Part shown: piece by piece, positions 12,831-25,367 of the stretch | How positions within the stretch are numbered: the first letter of the stretch is position 1 | How the letters are laid out: each line of letters begins with the position of its first letter | Assembly: GCA_038373865.1 (NCBI GenBank) | Contig: JAXGGA010001697.1 | Span: 62,001 to 126,000, forward strand | DNA from: Uloborus plumipes | Lineage: Eukaryota > Arthropoda > Arachnida > Araneae > Uloboridae | Length of the DNA: 64,000 bases | Reading direction: 5' to 3' | The notes under the pieces: model-generated | What the model was told of the DNA's origin: nothing | Seen by the model: the letters and a program-made list of their open reading frames with translations, nothing else | Database searches by the model: none | Position numbers and translations under genes: made by a program

Positions 12831-13383
12831 TATTATAGAATACCAAATTCCCCTTAATAGAATTATTTTCAAAACCGTTTCAGACATTATATGCTAGTAA
12901 ATTTAATCAAATTCATTGCGAAAACTTGCAACACGCAATTAGCTAACAGAACTGTTAACAGTAGTTTTAGTTATGACTCAAAACCCTTATTTAGGAAAAG
13001 TGCGTTTTCATGAAAGAACGTTTCTGGAATTCTAACGATAACAAACGCACCGTGACAGCTAAATAAATATGCATCGCACACGGCACTGTACTTACTTGGT
13101 AACAGGCCAAGCCATGCGGAATCGGTTTGGCAATTTTCTTTATGGTGATATGACCTTGAAAGATGAAGCAATAGCAGATGGCTAGGGATTATGATGAAAT
13201 TTAGTTGTCTAACTGGAGCATATCTTAAATTATAAGAATTTGTGAAGTTTTAAAACCCCAGTATTAAAAGCTCAGAGGTATCGCATAATCAGAACGATTT
13301 CAGCCAATAACACGCCTTCTTTTTTTTTTCGACGAAAAATGAGATGAAGTACGGGTAATCAATGCATTCTGTGAAAGGTAATG
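12831..13383. other. AT-rich non-coding DNA, no gene seen
   Basis: Only one short minus-strand frame (12971-13171) without domains. Nothing else was seen. Confidence 0.5.
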
Positions 13384-13391
13384 GCATACAG

Positions 13392-13556
13392 CAGGGCCGT
13401 CATTTCAAATTTTTCTGGGGGGGGGGGAGCAAAGGGTACAAACACAATGCAATTTCATCGGAAAACATAAAAACCACGCCCACTTATATGTAAATACATT
13501 GATTTGTCAAAGCCCGGGGGGGGGGGGGCTATTGACTCCCCTAAATGACGGGCCTG
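13392..13556. mobile_element. hAT MITE, GGCCCGTCATTT family, copy 1
   Basis: 165 bp, termini CAGGGCCGTCATTT and AAATGACGGGCCTG, flanked by a perfect 8-bp duplication GCATACAG (13,384-13,391 and 13,557-13,564). The interior has poly-G blocks near both ends and a core shared with the copies at 29,905, 33,585 and 59,845 (ACGCCCACTTATATGTAAAT; ATTGATTTGTCAAA). No coding capacity. The 8-bp duplication supports hAT. Confidence 0.9.
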
Positions 13557-13564
13557 GCATACAG

Positions 13565-14754
13565 TCAAGAGTGCTCATACTTGGGATTGGGACAGCACAG
13601 TCCGTAACTTGGGACATTTTGACAAATTCACTGGTACACCGGTTAGTATTCCACCAGTAAGTAATAAATGGAGTAACAGAATAAATGTTTAGTTATGTTT
13701 TGAGGTAATGTGAGCTAATCTTTGAGGGTTCAGTTTTACGTTTAAGTTTAATTATTTGGAAAATATCAACAAAATAAGCAATTTTTAAGTGTGGAAAAAA
13801 CTTGGGTTACCTGTACGTTAACTGAGCAAGCATAAGTTTCAACTTTCGTCATACTTCTTTGTGTATATATACTTGTGCCTTCTGAACATTAAATTAACTG
13901 AATTAATTTTGTTTAATGTATTAATCATAAATTTGAGAAATTACAAATAGACTCCAAGATTGGGATAATGTTAAAAATTTATGCACACAGATATAAATAA
14001 AGATATGAGGAATATTTAAAAAATAAATGGTGTTACTGCATTGAGAAAAAAAAATGACCATTCTTATGACAATTACGTGTCCTACTGTTAGAAGACAGTT
14101 GAATTTGTCATTGATGAAAAAAATCGGGATCTATCGATGAACAAAGGATGATTTGCCAAAGTATTACAAATGTTGATTCTATTAAGGAAGCTGAGTCTCC
14201 ATGTATACATGAGACCAATTGTTGTGAATTTGGCGCATTATGAAGGAATGGAAATCAATGTGAAAAATATGTAATTTATATTTATGAACATAGAAAGCTA
14301 AGATGCCAGCTAAGAAAGCATGCTGTATGATGAATTATTAAGGCGCATCGTTAAAAACAAAATGAAATTATAGATTTAGAATTCTTGTTATCATTGTAAT
14401 ATATTTATTTTACTGATTCGAAGCTTCCATCAGCTCTTTTTACAAACCAATTAAAGTGCCTAGAAACGTGTGAGTGCAAGTTCCAAAACGAAACATTTGG
14501 AGGCAAATTAGTACAAATAATAAAAAAGACTCATCTGTATTTCGGCATAGGAGATGGCACTTGTAGCACTGGACTAGTTGCTGCTATGCAGCATGACTTA
14601 GAAAAACTTTTCAATGAAATCTATTGACACTATTAGCACACGTTTCACTCATAAAACTTTAAACAGGCGGCTTACTCTACTCACTGTCTCATTTATATTG
14701 TCCTAAACTATCAAGCAAGTACTGAAAGGTTAGGCAGTCAAGCATTTAATCAGT
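13565..14754. other. AT-rich DNA with possible decayed element
   Basis: No gene. The string CTTGGGATTGGGACAGCACA near 13,578 and later CTTGGG/TTGGGA words (about 13,609, 13,801, 13,959) look like the iterated-motif style of the larger elements in this window. No inverted terminal repeat pair was established. Confidence 0.35.
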
Positions 14755-14762
14755 ACTCTATT

Positions 14763-15440
14763 CAGTGGCGTACTCAGGGGGTGGGCTGATAGGGCTGCAG
14801 CCCAAACCGAAATTTTCCAAACTAATTTTTAAAATTTAAGCTGAAATAATTTTCATTCATTTTTATTTATTTTTTTTTTCCTTTCTTGCTGAAATCAGGA
14901 CACGAGAATTTCTTTTGAAAAAAATTGAATGGGGCAAAATTAAAAGAAAGGGGTAAAATAGTAAATTCATCCTTTTTTTTTTTAAATCTCTCCATTTTAC
15001 TGTATGTGACGTGTATGGTTTTCCTATAATTCAATTTTGTTGACATTTTCTCCAAATATGCTTCAGAAACAATGATTAATTCTTGTTCATTCATCTAATT
15101 CTGTTAAATAAATTTCAACAAATGTGTGGTTGAAACCCAATATTAAGAACATAGTAAAATAAATGGCAAAATTAATGCTAATTAAGCTCAAATTTGCAAA
15201 AATATTGCATGCACTTGCTTCAGAAATACCTTCTTTAATAAAGAAAATTTTTCAAATTAAAATTTTAATATTTTCTATTTACATCAAAACGCTTTACTTT
15301 TGTATTTTTTCCCATTTGAAATTAGCATTGACATCAGAAATTCGAAACATCATTTTTTTAGCTGCATTTGATGAGGTGCCCCCTCCTCTCAGAGTGTCCG
15401 CTCAGCCCCCCCTGAAATGATTTGTCTGCGTACGCCGCTG
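14763..15440. mobile_element. Non-autonomous hAT-type element (678 bp), perfect TSD
   Basis: Left end CAGTGGCGTACTCAGGGG and right end TGCGTACGCCGCTG are inverted repeats with few mismatches. Perfect 8-bp duplications ACTCTATT lie at 14,755-14,762 and 15,441-15,448. The interior is AT-rich; frames at 14867-15094 (minus) and 15163-15420 (plus) are inside it but carry no transposase motifs. The termini match those of many hAT elements (CAGTGGCG). Confidence 0.88.
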
Positions 15441-15448
15441 ACTCTATT

Positions 15449-17540
15449 CACATTGACCAGCCATGCCGCAACTTTCTTTGGTAATTATTTTTTCCTTCAT
15501 ATCTAAAAGCATCGATTAGGAAAAACCTTAAAAGTTAAACTTTAATTTAGCAAAGAAATCAACCGATGTTTTAACAAAAACATTCATCTACCGAAAACGT
15601 CGCATTGCTAACGACCCTTTTTCATCAAATGATAAATACAATAAACTAATGTTAATTTGCTTAAGCAGAAAAAAATTTAGCATCCTTAAAAAACGTGTTA
15701 CTACTTCCTTTTAGTACACCAAAGTAAAATCGTCCCTTCACAATTAGGCCAGATTAAGCCATTATACAGCTCAGTGCTCCATTGATTTGTATATAACATA
15801 CAGACATAAACACTGACACCAAGATTTTTTTTTTTTTAAATTCAACTTACCAATTTAAGATATTTAAAACTCGAACGTAAACATGTTTGATGTTATAAAT
15901 GCACCAATTGACACGGACGCAACCAGGTTTGAACTTTTTTTCTCTCCTGATTCTTCTCGGTTAAAAATTCAACAGTTTGTGACAAAAACTAGAAACAACT
16001 TCGATGTAAATATTTTAGTTTTATTCTAGTAAACGTTAAGGAAACTGCTGTTGGCAAAAAAAAAAAAAAAAAAAAAAAAGAGAGAGAAAGGTTTTTAAAT
16101 CTAGCCTCATAATGCGTTTTATTACATCGAATGCAAAACAGTTGTCAGCGAGACGGGAAACATTATAGGAACTTTTCAATGAATACCTACATATAGGGTT
16201 AGAATTAGAACTTTGCACGTGTTTACTTTAACCTTCAAAAATTGCAACCCTTTGATTCTAACTCAAAGGGACCATTTATATGTTTCCTCCCCTCAAAACG
16301 GGACAAATAACAATTTTGGTTACTGCGAGTCCAGAACAAGAAATGTTTTTAAAATATATATATTTTAAAAATAAAGTTTAAACACATAATTTGTAATTGA
16401 AAACTTCAAAAATGCGATCCTTCAAGGGGAAGCTTTCTTAAAAGAGTTTGGAAGCAAAAGAAACTGTTTTAAATTCTGAACAGCACGCGACATTTCAAAA
16501 ACATCAGATTTAAAAGATTAAACATTTTCGCAATGTTTTTAAAAACGCTTTCAGGCAGAAAGTTGAAAGCTCAGTAGTAAACATGTGTTAAAAACCAATT
16601 TCTCTATCAAAAAAGAAAAGTCCGATTTTACAACTACTTGTAGTAGCGTCATTCTAACGCAAGAGTGCGGGGGAAAACGTAAACAAGGAGGGGATAAAAA
16701 AAGGCAAGGACGAGGCGTCAGGAACACTTCTTTCATCTGGTACTTTTGAAATATTCCAACTTTTACATTTTGGAAAACATTCAGTTTACCTTGTTTGCTC
16801 TTAATTTTGGTTAGTAAGTAGAACATTTTCGACAAATCTTGTTTGCCTTAAACGATCCAAAAAAAGAAAGAGAGAGAAGAAAAAGACTCCAATATGTGTG
16901 TAAGAGAGAAAAATTGATTTTAGGGCAGTACTCGTTTGTACTGAAACTGAGATCCCAGCGATAGTTTCGTGAGTCTTTTGATCAATAAGCTCTTCTACGA
17001 TAACAAAAGGGTTTATTTTTTGTTTCTTTGAAATAGGTGTCAGCATTGCCGTCTGTGCAATTTTAGGTCGATTTCCAGTTTTTTAAACACCATGCGAAGT
17101 TTTTTTTTTTTTTTTCCCTGAGAGAATTTTAAGACAATTCCAGAAATAAATCCTCAAGGGGAGGAAAATCGCAAAAATGCAGTTTAATTTATTTCTATTG
17201 CATCCGGTATGGAATCCAATCAACGATTAACCATATAAAAGATCTAATTAAAAACAAAACTATCATGTTTTCATTATTGATCTTATTTATGAAAAACCTA
17301 GGACAATGATTGATTGCACTCCAAATATACTTCTGGAACGTCATTTACCATTTTTGTGCAAAAACTTTCTAGTATTTTATTTATTTATTTATTTTGAACA
17401 TTTCAACAAAGACGATTTTTTCAGATACCTTCATTTTTTCACCTACAGATTCATTTTCGTACTGCAAATAGCTTAGGGAAGATCATTAAGGGCTCTCACT
17501 CCCCTAAAGTGCTGAAATATGCAAGAAATGAAAATTCTGT
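15449..17540. other. AT-rich non-coding DNA, no gene seen
   Basis: Includes a 24-nt A run at 16,056-16,079 and a T run near 17,101-17,115. Frames at 16551-16835 and 16801-17046 (minus) are hydrophobic or Ser/Thr-rich without domains. Nothing else was supported. Confidence 0.5.
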
Positions 17541-17544
17541 ATAT

Positions 17545-18490
17545 GGGCGATTCTCTGTAAACTCGTCATTTTTCACACGAAATCTGTCCGGCCATGATTT
17601 TTTGAAATGTTAGTATAATTATAATACTATTGCTCAGAAAATGAATCTATTACTTGGGTTTGAAAGAGGGCCAGTTGAAGGTTGTTTTTTTTTTTCTGAT
17701 AAATCATGATCGGGGGTAAGTCCCCTTCCTTGTATAACTAGGCAGGGGACTGTGTGCATGGTGACTGTGTTTTTGCTCTTTGTTGCGTAATATCTACAAA
17801 ACTATTGGAACATAATTAGTTACGAGACTACCTATAATTTTAGGCACAAATCGTGGACATAATAACTAATATGTTTCATAATTAAACTAATTGACATTAA
17901 TAAAATCACTTCCCAGAGGACTGTTTTCGCAACGACCCTGATGCAAACTTTCATCACAAATGTGGCTCTCAAACTAAAAAAAGTATTGTTTTAGCACCGT
18001 TCTCAGCAATTTCAGCAAATTCACACTGATTGCTTTAAACTTCATGTCAAAAAACACTTGCAACAGTAACAGATTTTTTCTATTGGAGCTTTGAATTTGA
18101 CTCAGGGGACTGTTTGAAAAATCTCCGGACCGAATTTACATGACAATTTTAAGTTTTAGAAATACGTAATAAGACCTTATATCATGAAAAATATATAGCT
18201 GCATTATTCTATTTTTAGATTTAACTGCCAAATTTATGTAGTATTAATAGGTTTTTTGAAATAGTGCCTTGAAGTGTTAAACTATTGGATTGGGACAGCC
18301 AGGGGACTGTGTTTTTGGTGCTTAGATAATTTCTAGAAAAAAAAATTAAATAGTTACCGCTCCAAATGCAATTGGGCCACAAAGTATTAATGCTTTACTT
18401 GTATTAAGAGCAATAATTACTTCATTACACTTTATTATTTTTAAAATACTCGGTCCGGACAGCGAATTACCAGTTTACAGAGAATCGCCC
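17545..18490 (+). mobile_element. Iterated-motif DNA transposon, family B copy 1 (946 bp)
   Basis: Termini form a 19-bp perfect inverted repeat (GGGCGATTCTCTGTAAACT). The flanks carry ATAT on both sides (17,541-17,544 and 18,491-18,494), a 4-bp duplication or a shorter AT-type one. Five same-strand copies of a motif near CAGGGGACTGTGTTTTTGC start at about 17,743, 17,760, 17,914, 18,103 and 18,300. A second copy lies inverted at 30,094. No transposase frame is present. The superfamily is not assigned; the short AT-rich duplication argues against hAT. Confidence 0.85.
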
Positions 18491-18494
18491 ATAT

Positions 18495-19706
18495 GCGTGT
18501 ACGAAAAAAATTTTACTTTTAACAAAATAAACCAAATCACAACTAGTACTTAAAAAATAAAGGTCTGCCTGACGCACTAACACTGCTAGTTGTGGGACAG
18601 AGGGAGGGTTACAGTCCTTACATGAATATAAATTACCATATTAGGATTGACAAATGACAGTAGTGTTAAAATCATGGTTTAGGAGAGTTGACTCCTAAAA
18701 CCTCCTTCGCTTTGCCCCCGGTCTAACGTTGTACGTCAAAAAACAAGTTTCTAAAACTTTAACCCGACTACATGAAAAAGCACTGAAAGGTAAGAAACAA
18801 GGTAGGTGCTATTTGATAACGTATAATTTGGTAAAAGAAGTGATTTGATATGTTAGCTATTCTTATTTCTTTAATTTAAAATCCTCTCTCTGTCTGTTCT
18901 ACATTAATAACATTAGAATTCAATTCAAATGCTGTATTCGTGCGTTTTCAACTACAAAAAGCAAGCATTTAAACTTGAAACATTGTAATTATTATTTTTT
19001 AAAGTCGGCTTAAATTAGGTAAAATGTGAGACTATTACCAGCCTAATGGAATGCGATGCTTTAAAAGTTTAAGTTCGTATTTTTGCTCTCAACGAATTCG
19101 TGCTAATTAATTTCATATTTCTGTTAAAATATTCTCCATACTAATGCAATTCATTTCACACCAGTACTATCGAGTCTACGGACACATAGCTGAAATAGAG
19201 AAAATTAGGAATTGTTTGATTTGTCATAGGTTACATCCACATTAGTGTTTGATAGAATGTTATAAATTGATATTCTCCATCGAATATGCAACAGAATCGA
19301 GAAATATCGATTAAAAAACCATGTGTCTTAACGTCTGAAGAATAAAATGCCAGGTTCTTTGCGTAGTAGAGATTAAGAAAAAAAAAAAAAAGCCGCCAAT
19401 CTTCTGCGCGAAGCACGAAAATTAATTTAGATGCAACAAGTTAAATAAACATTTTCCCTTTGTTTATGATAACTTAAAAACTCCTGAAAACAGTGTTTTG
19501 CAAACAATTTGTTTCGAATCATGATAGCTTAACGTTATCGTGCACTCAAAAATGAATTTTGCTCAACTACAATGACATCAAATACCAATCATTTGCGATC
19601 ATATATTTTGCTGTGTTGCTTTAAAAACAATGAAAGTAAATACTCTTCTGCCGTTTAACATTAAACATTTAAGTTTTCTTTTCTTTTAATGTTTGAATTC
19701 TTATTC
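18495..19706. other. AT-rich non-coding DNA, no gene seen
   Basis: One short minus-strand frame (19231-19416) with poly-Phe; no domain. Nothing else was supported. Confidence 0.5.
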
Positions 19707-19810
19707 ATTTTATATACCGTTACCACCTTTATATACCGTTCACTTTATATACTGTCACTTTATATACCGTTTATTATACCGTCACTTTATAGACCGTCCT
19801 ATATACTGTA
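19707..19810. repeat. Imperfect tandem array of TTTATATACCGT units
   Basis: About seven units of the form (CAC)TTTATATACCGT with single-base changes (ACTGT, GACCGT) and variable spacers. It is a short degenerate minisatellite with no coding potential. Confidence 0.8.
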
Positions 19811-19920
19811 GCAATTTCGACGTTGAATATGCTACGAAAAAATAATGCAAGCCAAGATTCTTAAAATGGGAACAGCCGTTAGAAAAAAAGGCCTGTTTCT
19901 CTTACTAATTTTTGTACATA

Positions 19921-20226
19921 CAGTAGAACCTCATTAATCCGACTAATCGGGGGCACATGTAGTGCGAATTAGTGAAAGTATGGATCAAACAAAATAACCT
20001 ATAAATTGAGCCACGGCACATAAACACAGTAAAAATCGCATTTTGAATTCAAGAGAATGAAATATATAACGGCATCAGAGAAAATATTAAAAAACACTTT
20101 ACAAAAATACCAAATACGACCTACAAAAATACATTGTTAGGCAAACTTGGCTGTTATTTACACAGCATGTACATCTAAATAACTGTCCGGTTTAATAGGG
20201 TCCGGAATAATGAGGGTTTACTACTG
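19921..20226. mobile_element. pogo/Tigger-like MITE (306 bp)
   Basis: The left end CAGTAGAACCTCATTAATCC pairs with the right end, whose complement reads CAGTAGTAAACCCTCATTAT. The element is bounded by TA on both sides (19,919-19,920 and 20,227-20,228). CAGTRGAACC ends with TA duplication are characteristic of pogo/Tigger members of Tc1/mariner. The interior is non-coding. Confidence 0.8.
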
Positions 20227-20228
20227 TA

Positions 20229-21845
20229 CGTTTAAGAAATCCCATGACTTGCTCTTTTTCTGACCCTGCTCACGAAAAAAATCTGTTTATAGGAATAATT
20301 TATTTTTCAAATGGATAAAAGAAGGAACAGTGAAAAATCACAATAAAACTGAAATTTTAACGGAACGAAGGGAAAAAACTCCATATGTTGAAAAAACGGA
20401 CCTTTAGAGGCTTAGAAGCTAAAAAAGGGACATTTATGGAGAAAAGCCGAAAGCTCTGTAATATGAAACAATATAATACAGTTGCTTAAAACTAGAATTT
20501 CCTATGATTTTAATCATAACACAATTTGTAAATATGAATAAAATTTCCGTTTTTACAGGTGAGGGTGAACCAGCTTCTAGGGTTCAATTTTTAACAAGGT
20601 GATATTAAGTAAAAAGAAAAAAAAACTTTACTAATTTGGGAATTAAAAGCCAGCCCCTTTCAAGTACAAAAACCATAATTCTCAATAATGAGATAAGACA
20701 GTTTATAACAAGGAGGCATTAATGATGCTTGGTTACTGTTAAAAAGTGGGACATAATTTGACTGGATGAACAGCTCTTGTTCTTTTCAATTTGGCTGGAA
20801 TTTTTACGTATTTTTAGATGAAATTCAGGTTACTTACATATGAAAATAAGTTTTGGAAATTATAAAACTAACGCACCTTTTTTGTCTTTACTTTATTAAA
20901 AATTAAGCCCCGGTCGAAGGCAACTCAAAACGTTTAGCAGATGAATAGTAGACGAATATAAGGCAAATAGATAACACTCAATTACTATTCGTGTTCATAA
21001 AAAAAAAAGCATTTAACTCTCTCTAAAATATATTTGCTTAAATTAATCAGTTTGCCATTTCGAATTTTTAGCGCCTGAGCCATTCAGTCCGTGAGCGAAT
21101 AATTTTCTTCAAACATTACCGCGTTTTACAACTTTTTATGAGCTTAGCCGTGGGCGAATTTCTTAGAATGCACTTAGCTGCGAGGGGTCTCATGGTCTCA
21201 TCCCTCCAAAAGTGACAGGTTCCCGCTGCCTCCTCTTCTACTTATCTTTCACTTCATTGGTCGATGAAATGTCAATCACTTGGTAGATATCGTTGATGTA
21301 CACTCCCCTCGTCAAATTAGAAGCTCAATTTAAGACTAACACCGAGAATCTGGTTGCCGACTGGGCAGTTTTTTTAAACGTTAACAAATAGTTCGAGCGA
21401 TGTATTATTTTTATTCTGCATAATGATTCGTTACGCTATTGTTTGACATTAAGAAATTGAGTTCGCTAAAAGATTCGATTTTATGACGGTTATAATTAAT
21501 AAGCAGGAGATAACTTATACCATAGAATTTACGTACATTCGCCACGATTTAACGCATGTACTAAGCCCGATTTGACGCATGTTAGAAATTTGGGTGGTAA
21601 AGTTTCTTTGATTCTTATTTTTTTTTTGAAGTTTTCGTTATGCATCGAAGAATTCTTTTCTTTTTTCAACTATTTTATTTCTGTTTGAAATATCTTTTTG
21701 ATCTTAATTTAAGAGCACTTTATTATTTTACATTTGAGGAAGAGTAAAAATAAAAAAATAATAAAAAGATTGTACAAAACACAATACAGATCAGAGGAGC
21801 GCAGCAAGGGATGAAGGCGTTGAGAACTCATGGTATTAAATCACA
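20229..21845. other. AT-rich non-coding DNA, no gene seen
   Basis: No frame of note and no recognised repeat. The section 21,170-21,300 is somewhat richer in GC but has no open frame. Confidence 0.5.
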
Positions 21846-21853
21846 CTGCCAAT

Positions 21854-22127
21854 CAGGGCGCACCGAACTAAATTTTTAGGAGGGATAAAATTCTCAATTT
21901 GCTGATTGAAACTCCAATTTTACCGAATCATAAAATACAAACATGCATAACATCAAATAAGAAGTATAAGGCACCATTAAAAAACAATGTTAAAAATCTA
22001 GAAAAGGGAAAAAAATCTCCATTTTGCTACATTGTGTCCGAATGTCCCGTATAGTCAGCAAAATTTGCCAAAAAACTTTTTGGGAGGTCACACTGACCTC
22101 CCATGATCTTTCGTTGAGGCTATCCTG
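21854..22127 (+). mobile_element. hAT-type MITE, CAGGGGCGCC family, copy 1 (274 bp)
   Basis: Begins CAGGGCGCACCGAACTAAAT and ends in CCTG. The flanking 8-bp repeats CTGCCAAT (21,846-21,853) and TTGCCAAT (22,128-22,135) match at 7 of 8. Near the right end is a perfect 9-bp palindrome, GGGAGGTCA-cac-TGACCTCCC (22,082-22,102), conserved in the other copies. The terminal inverted repeat is short. No coding capacity. Confidence 0.72.
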
Positions 22128-22135
22128 TTGCCAAT

Positions 22136-24669
22136 CCTAGTATGATAATACAATTATACATGCAAGGACTGTTAGAAGAAAATTCTGTCTGCATTAGTGC
22201 CGACACAGGGATGACCCAAATTTTATTCTAGCAACAATGTAAAAGATGAAACTGAAGTTCAAAGGTCGGATCGTGCAGGGAACTTGCTCATGTTATATGT
22301 TTTTTTACTTTTCAAAAAAATCTTTTTGAAGTAAGCATATTCAATTTTATATCCTTGTCGCTACTGAAGAAACCCCGTACGCGAATAGAAAAACGGAAGA
22401 ATGTTTATTAAAGCTTAAAGGAAAACACAGAGATCTGTTCATACGATGCAAGAGTCGTAGTTATAGCTTCTTGAAAAGGGAATTCAAATGATACGAGAGA
22501 AATGAAACTCATGTGGTGTAACAGAACTTTGTTTCAGTCGCTATTGAGATCAAAATATATTTCGAAGAATATAGGATTATAATTTTGTGCAGGGTAAGAA
22601 AACTGGTAGAAATGCTTTTAATTCGAAAGATCACTGTTCTCGTGTACTATTTATGTTAGAAACACTTTTAGTTCTTATGATGGTCATATAAGTAAACAAC
22701 GTAGGGTAGTGCGCAAACACTTCGACTCGGTGTACATCTACTGTGTACACTGCGTCGAAGCGTTAGCGTGAGCAATATTAACGCACTCCACAAAATTACA
22801 TAAACAATGTTTCGTATTTCTATTTCACCAAACATGTATTAAGATTAGTAACATTATTCTAATTTTCATAGATGTCAGGATACTCTTTTGGGTAGTATTT
22901 TGATACCCTCGCCACGTTTACAGCAGGGCGTTTTAGTACGCGTCAACTTATTTGGCTCCCTTAATTTAGCAATTTTAGTTCGTGCAAAATAAACTAATAA
23001 TATTGAAGCGAGATCAATTAAAATAATTGTACGCTCTCTAGATTAACTAGAATAATTTTACGTTTTCAAGATCACTATTAAAAGATTACACGCACATTTC
23101 AAACATCTTTTTAAGTTTAGAATAGGAATGGTTAATCATAACTACAATTTAACAACACATTTTCAAATATGTATACAAACAACTACTTAGAACATAGTAA
23201 ATATTCGTGGGCGGAAAAGCAGTAGGCCTGATTTTTTTTTTTTTTTTTCAACAAATGTTATTTTGAGTTTGAAATGTTGTACAATAAATACGATTTTTCA
23301 ATGAAACTTTTAAGAAAAACATGGTAAAATTGGAGATTACTTCTAAAAACATTAATAAATAATAATCACTTACTTCGCTATCAAGCAAATTTAATCCCAA
23401 TTACGAATCCAGAAAGTTCATTCTCAATCACAATCATTCCTTCCGTGAAATCTTATAACATTTTCTCTTCGTGTAACCTTCAAATTGCACTCTGAAGACA
23501 GAAATACACAAACTAAGCAAAAAATTCTAAGAAGGATTATCATCTATGTAGCAAATTTTGGCGTAACCCTGTCTGTTATCTTCTGCGCTTCACCGTTTTC
23601 CAACGTCTGGCATTTCTCACAGACAAGGGTTGCCATATCACTCGATAAGACTCGCCAAATTGGCTAGAGTTCAGTTTGAAGATTTTTTTCCCCCTGTGAT
23701 TCCTTGATAAGTGAAAAAGCTTGTTTATAAGGCGATATTTTATCTATTATTTATAGATATATTTTATACGACGTTATTTTTTTCTCCTTCATTTGAGATT
23801 TGAGTTCAGTTCATATTTAAACTTTAATCTTCAAAACTTGCTATCTTTAACAAAATATGATAACTCTTTGTATAAGTGCAATTTAAACTTTTTAATAAAA
23901 ATAAATGACACTAAAACCTCAAAAAAATGATATCCACTAAGGGGAATAAAGAGATAAAGAGGGGGCGGGGGTAAATAAAAGAGGGGAAAAAAGAAAACAT
24001 CGAGCCCAGAAAATAATATTTGCCTTGATAAAACATTACAAACAATATAAATAAGTTAATACCAAAATAATTTCAATTGAAATTAAATGGTGGAGTCAAA
24101 ACATTGAGAAAGCCAAATTATCACTAGTTAAATTGCTCAATGATAAAAATGAAATAAAACTGCCATTTTAATTGAAGTATTTAATGGAAGCAGAGGGTAA
24201 GATAGACCACTTACGGATGATAAGTGACACATCTCAATGGAAAAAAAATAGCATTAGGGAAGATCAAGGTTTTATGAAATTCTACTTTTAAATTATTCTC
24301 GAATATTGCAATATGCACAAAACATTTATAATTCTATCTTTATTGGTTTGGTCAGCTATTCTCAACCAGTGACTTTATCCCTGCCGACTCTTATGTATAA
24401 TGTCTCCTGAATCCAAACATAAGTCCCGCTTTCCCCCACCAACTACTGTTTTCTGGAGACAGCAAATCCCTATTCTATAAGTTCATACTTAGGTTTAAGG
24501 TCTCTCATCAATTTGCATCACTAGAGGTTTCCAGCATTACAAAAATGACGGAGTCCTTAGAAATCCTCCAAGAAGGCGTTTCTTTTCCGTAAATAATACT
24601 GAATAAGAAGTTAGAAATTTCTTTCAGTTCTATTGATGAAACTATGATAGTTCGTTTTTTTTAGTGTCT

Positions 24670-24672
<3 letters not shown>
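22136..24672. other. AT-rich non-coding DNA apart from one hairpin
   Basis: No gene seen. The short frame 23485-23667 has no domain. A hairpin at 22,720 is listed separately, and a long T run lies at about 23,231-23,248. Confidence 0.5.
22720..22760. repeat. Imperfect inverted repeat, hairpin-forming
   Basis: Arms 22,720-22,736 (CTTCGACTCGGTGTACA) and 22,744-22,760 (TGTACACTGCGTCGAAG) pair at 15 of 17 positions over a 7-nt loop. Pairing continues imperfectly outward (GCGCAAACA against CGTTAGCGT) to give a stem of roughly 28-30 bp. The size and mismatches resemble a small-RNA precursor, but the loop is short; it may instead be a mini palindromic element. Confidence 0.6.

Positions 24673-24702
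<30 letters not shown>
24673..24702. repeat. (TA)n microsatellite
   Basis: About 15 uninterrupted TA units. Confidence 0.95.
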
Positions 24703-24705
<3 letters not shown>

Positions 24706-24819
24706 CATATACAAAGTAGTTGAAGAATCATATGGAACAGAAAAATAAACTTCACCGCACAGGTCAAAAGGCGCCTGTGGCAGCTCTTTGAAACTGGTAG
24801 CAGATATATTTATAAGTAA

Positions 24820-24937
24820 AAGTATAAAACTTTGCGAAAAAAATCTTGTTAAAAACAGAAGTAAGCCCCAGGGTCTTTTGGGAATTTTTTCTTTACTTCT
24901 GTTTTTAACAAGATTTTTTTCGCAAAGTTTTATACTT
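24820..24937. repeat. Perfect 45-bp inverted repeat, 28-nt loop
   Basis: Arm 24,820-24,864 and arm 24,893-24,937 are exact reverse complements (inner end ACAGAAGTAA / TTACTTCTGT). The loop is GC-richer (GCCCCAGGGTCTTTTGGGAA...). The hairpin lies between two TA microsatellites. A perfect stem this long suggests a recent inverted duplication, a young foldback element, or a fold-back sequencing artefact. Confidence 0.9.
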
Positions 24938-24944
24938 CTAATTA

Positions 24945-24967
24945 TAAATAAATAAATAAATAAATAA

Positions 24968-25039
<72 letters not shown>
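24945..25039. repeat. (AAAT)n then (TA)n microsatellite
   Basis: An ATAAATAAATAAA-type tract leads into about 30 TA units, interrupted once near 24,975. It directly follows the 45-bp hairpin. Confidence 0.95.
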
Positions 25040-25041
<2 letters not shown>

Positions 25042-25118
25042 AAATGGTTCACCATGTTCCGTTTTTGTTGAGACCCGCTTCTCATAAGAAACGTGTACCC
25101 TTATTAAATGGCAGCGAG

Positions 25119-25367
25119 CAGGGGCGCCGCGAACTTAAATTTTTGGGAAGGCGGATCTTCTCAACTTGCCGAAAGAAACTCAAAATTTTGCCGAATGATA
25201 AAAAGAATGCACTCATAAGAATACATCAAATGAAAAGGGATATTTGGGATTTTAAAAATGGCTATTGTGTCCCTGAATTTTGCCCAACGGTCAGACAAAA
25301 CTAGACGAATAAGTGAATTTTTGGGAGGTCACAGCGACCTCTCGTGGCCTCCCATCAGGGCGTCCCT
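25119..25367 (+). mobile_element. hAT-type MITE, CAGGGGCGCC family, copy 2
   Basis: Begins CAGGGGCGCCGCGAAC and shares with the copy at 21,854 the order AAATTTTTGGGA, TTTTGCCGAATGATAAAA, TGTGTCCCTGAATTTTGCC-like, then GGGAGGTCACAGCGACCTC. The right end is degraded (CGTCCCTA). Possible target duplication GCAGCGAG against GTAGCTCG (5 of 8). The 86-codon frame from 25,044 runs through it and is not a gene. Confidence 0.65.
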
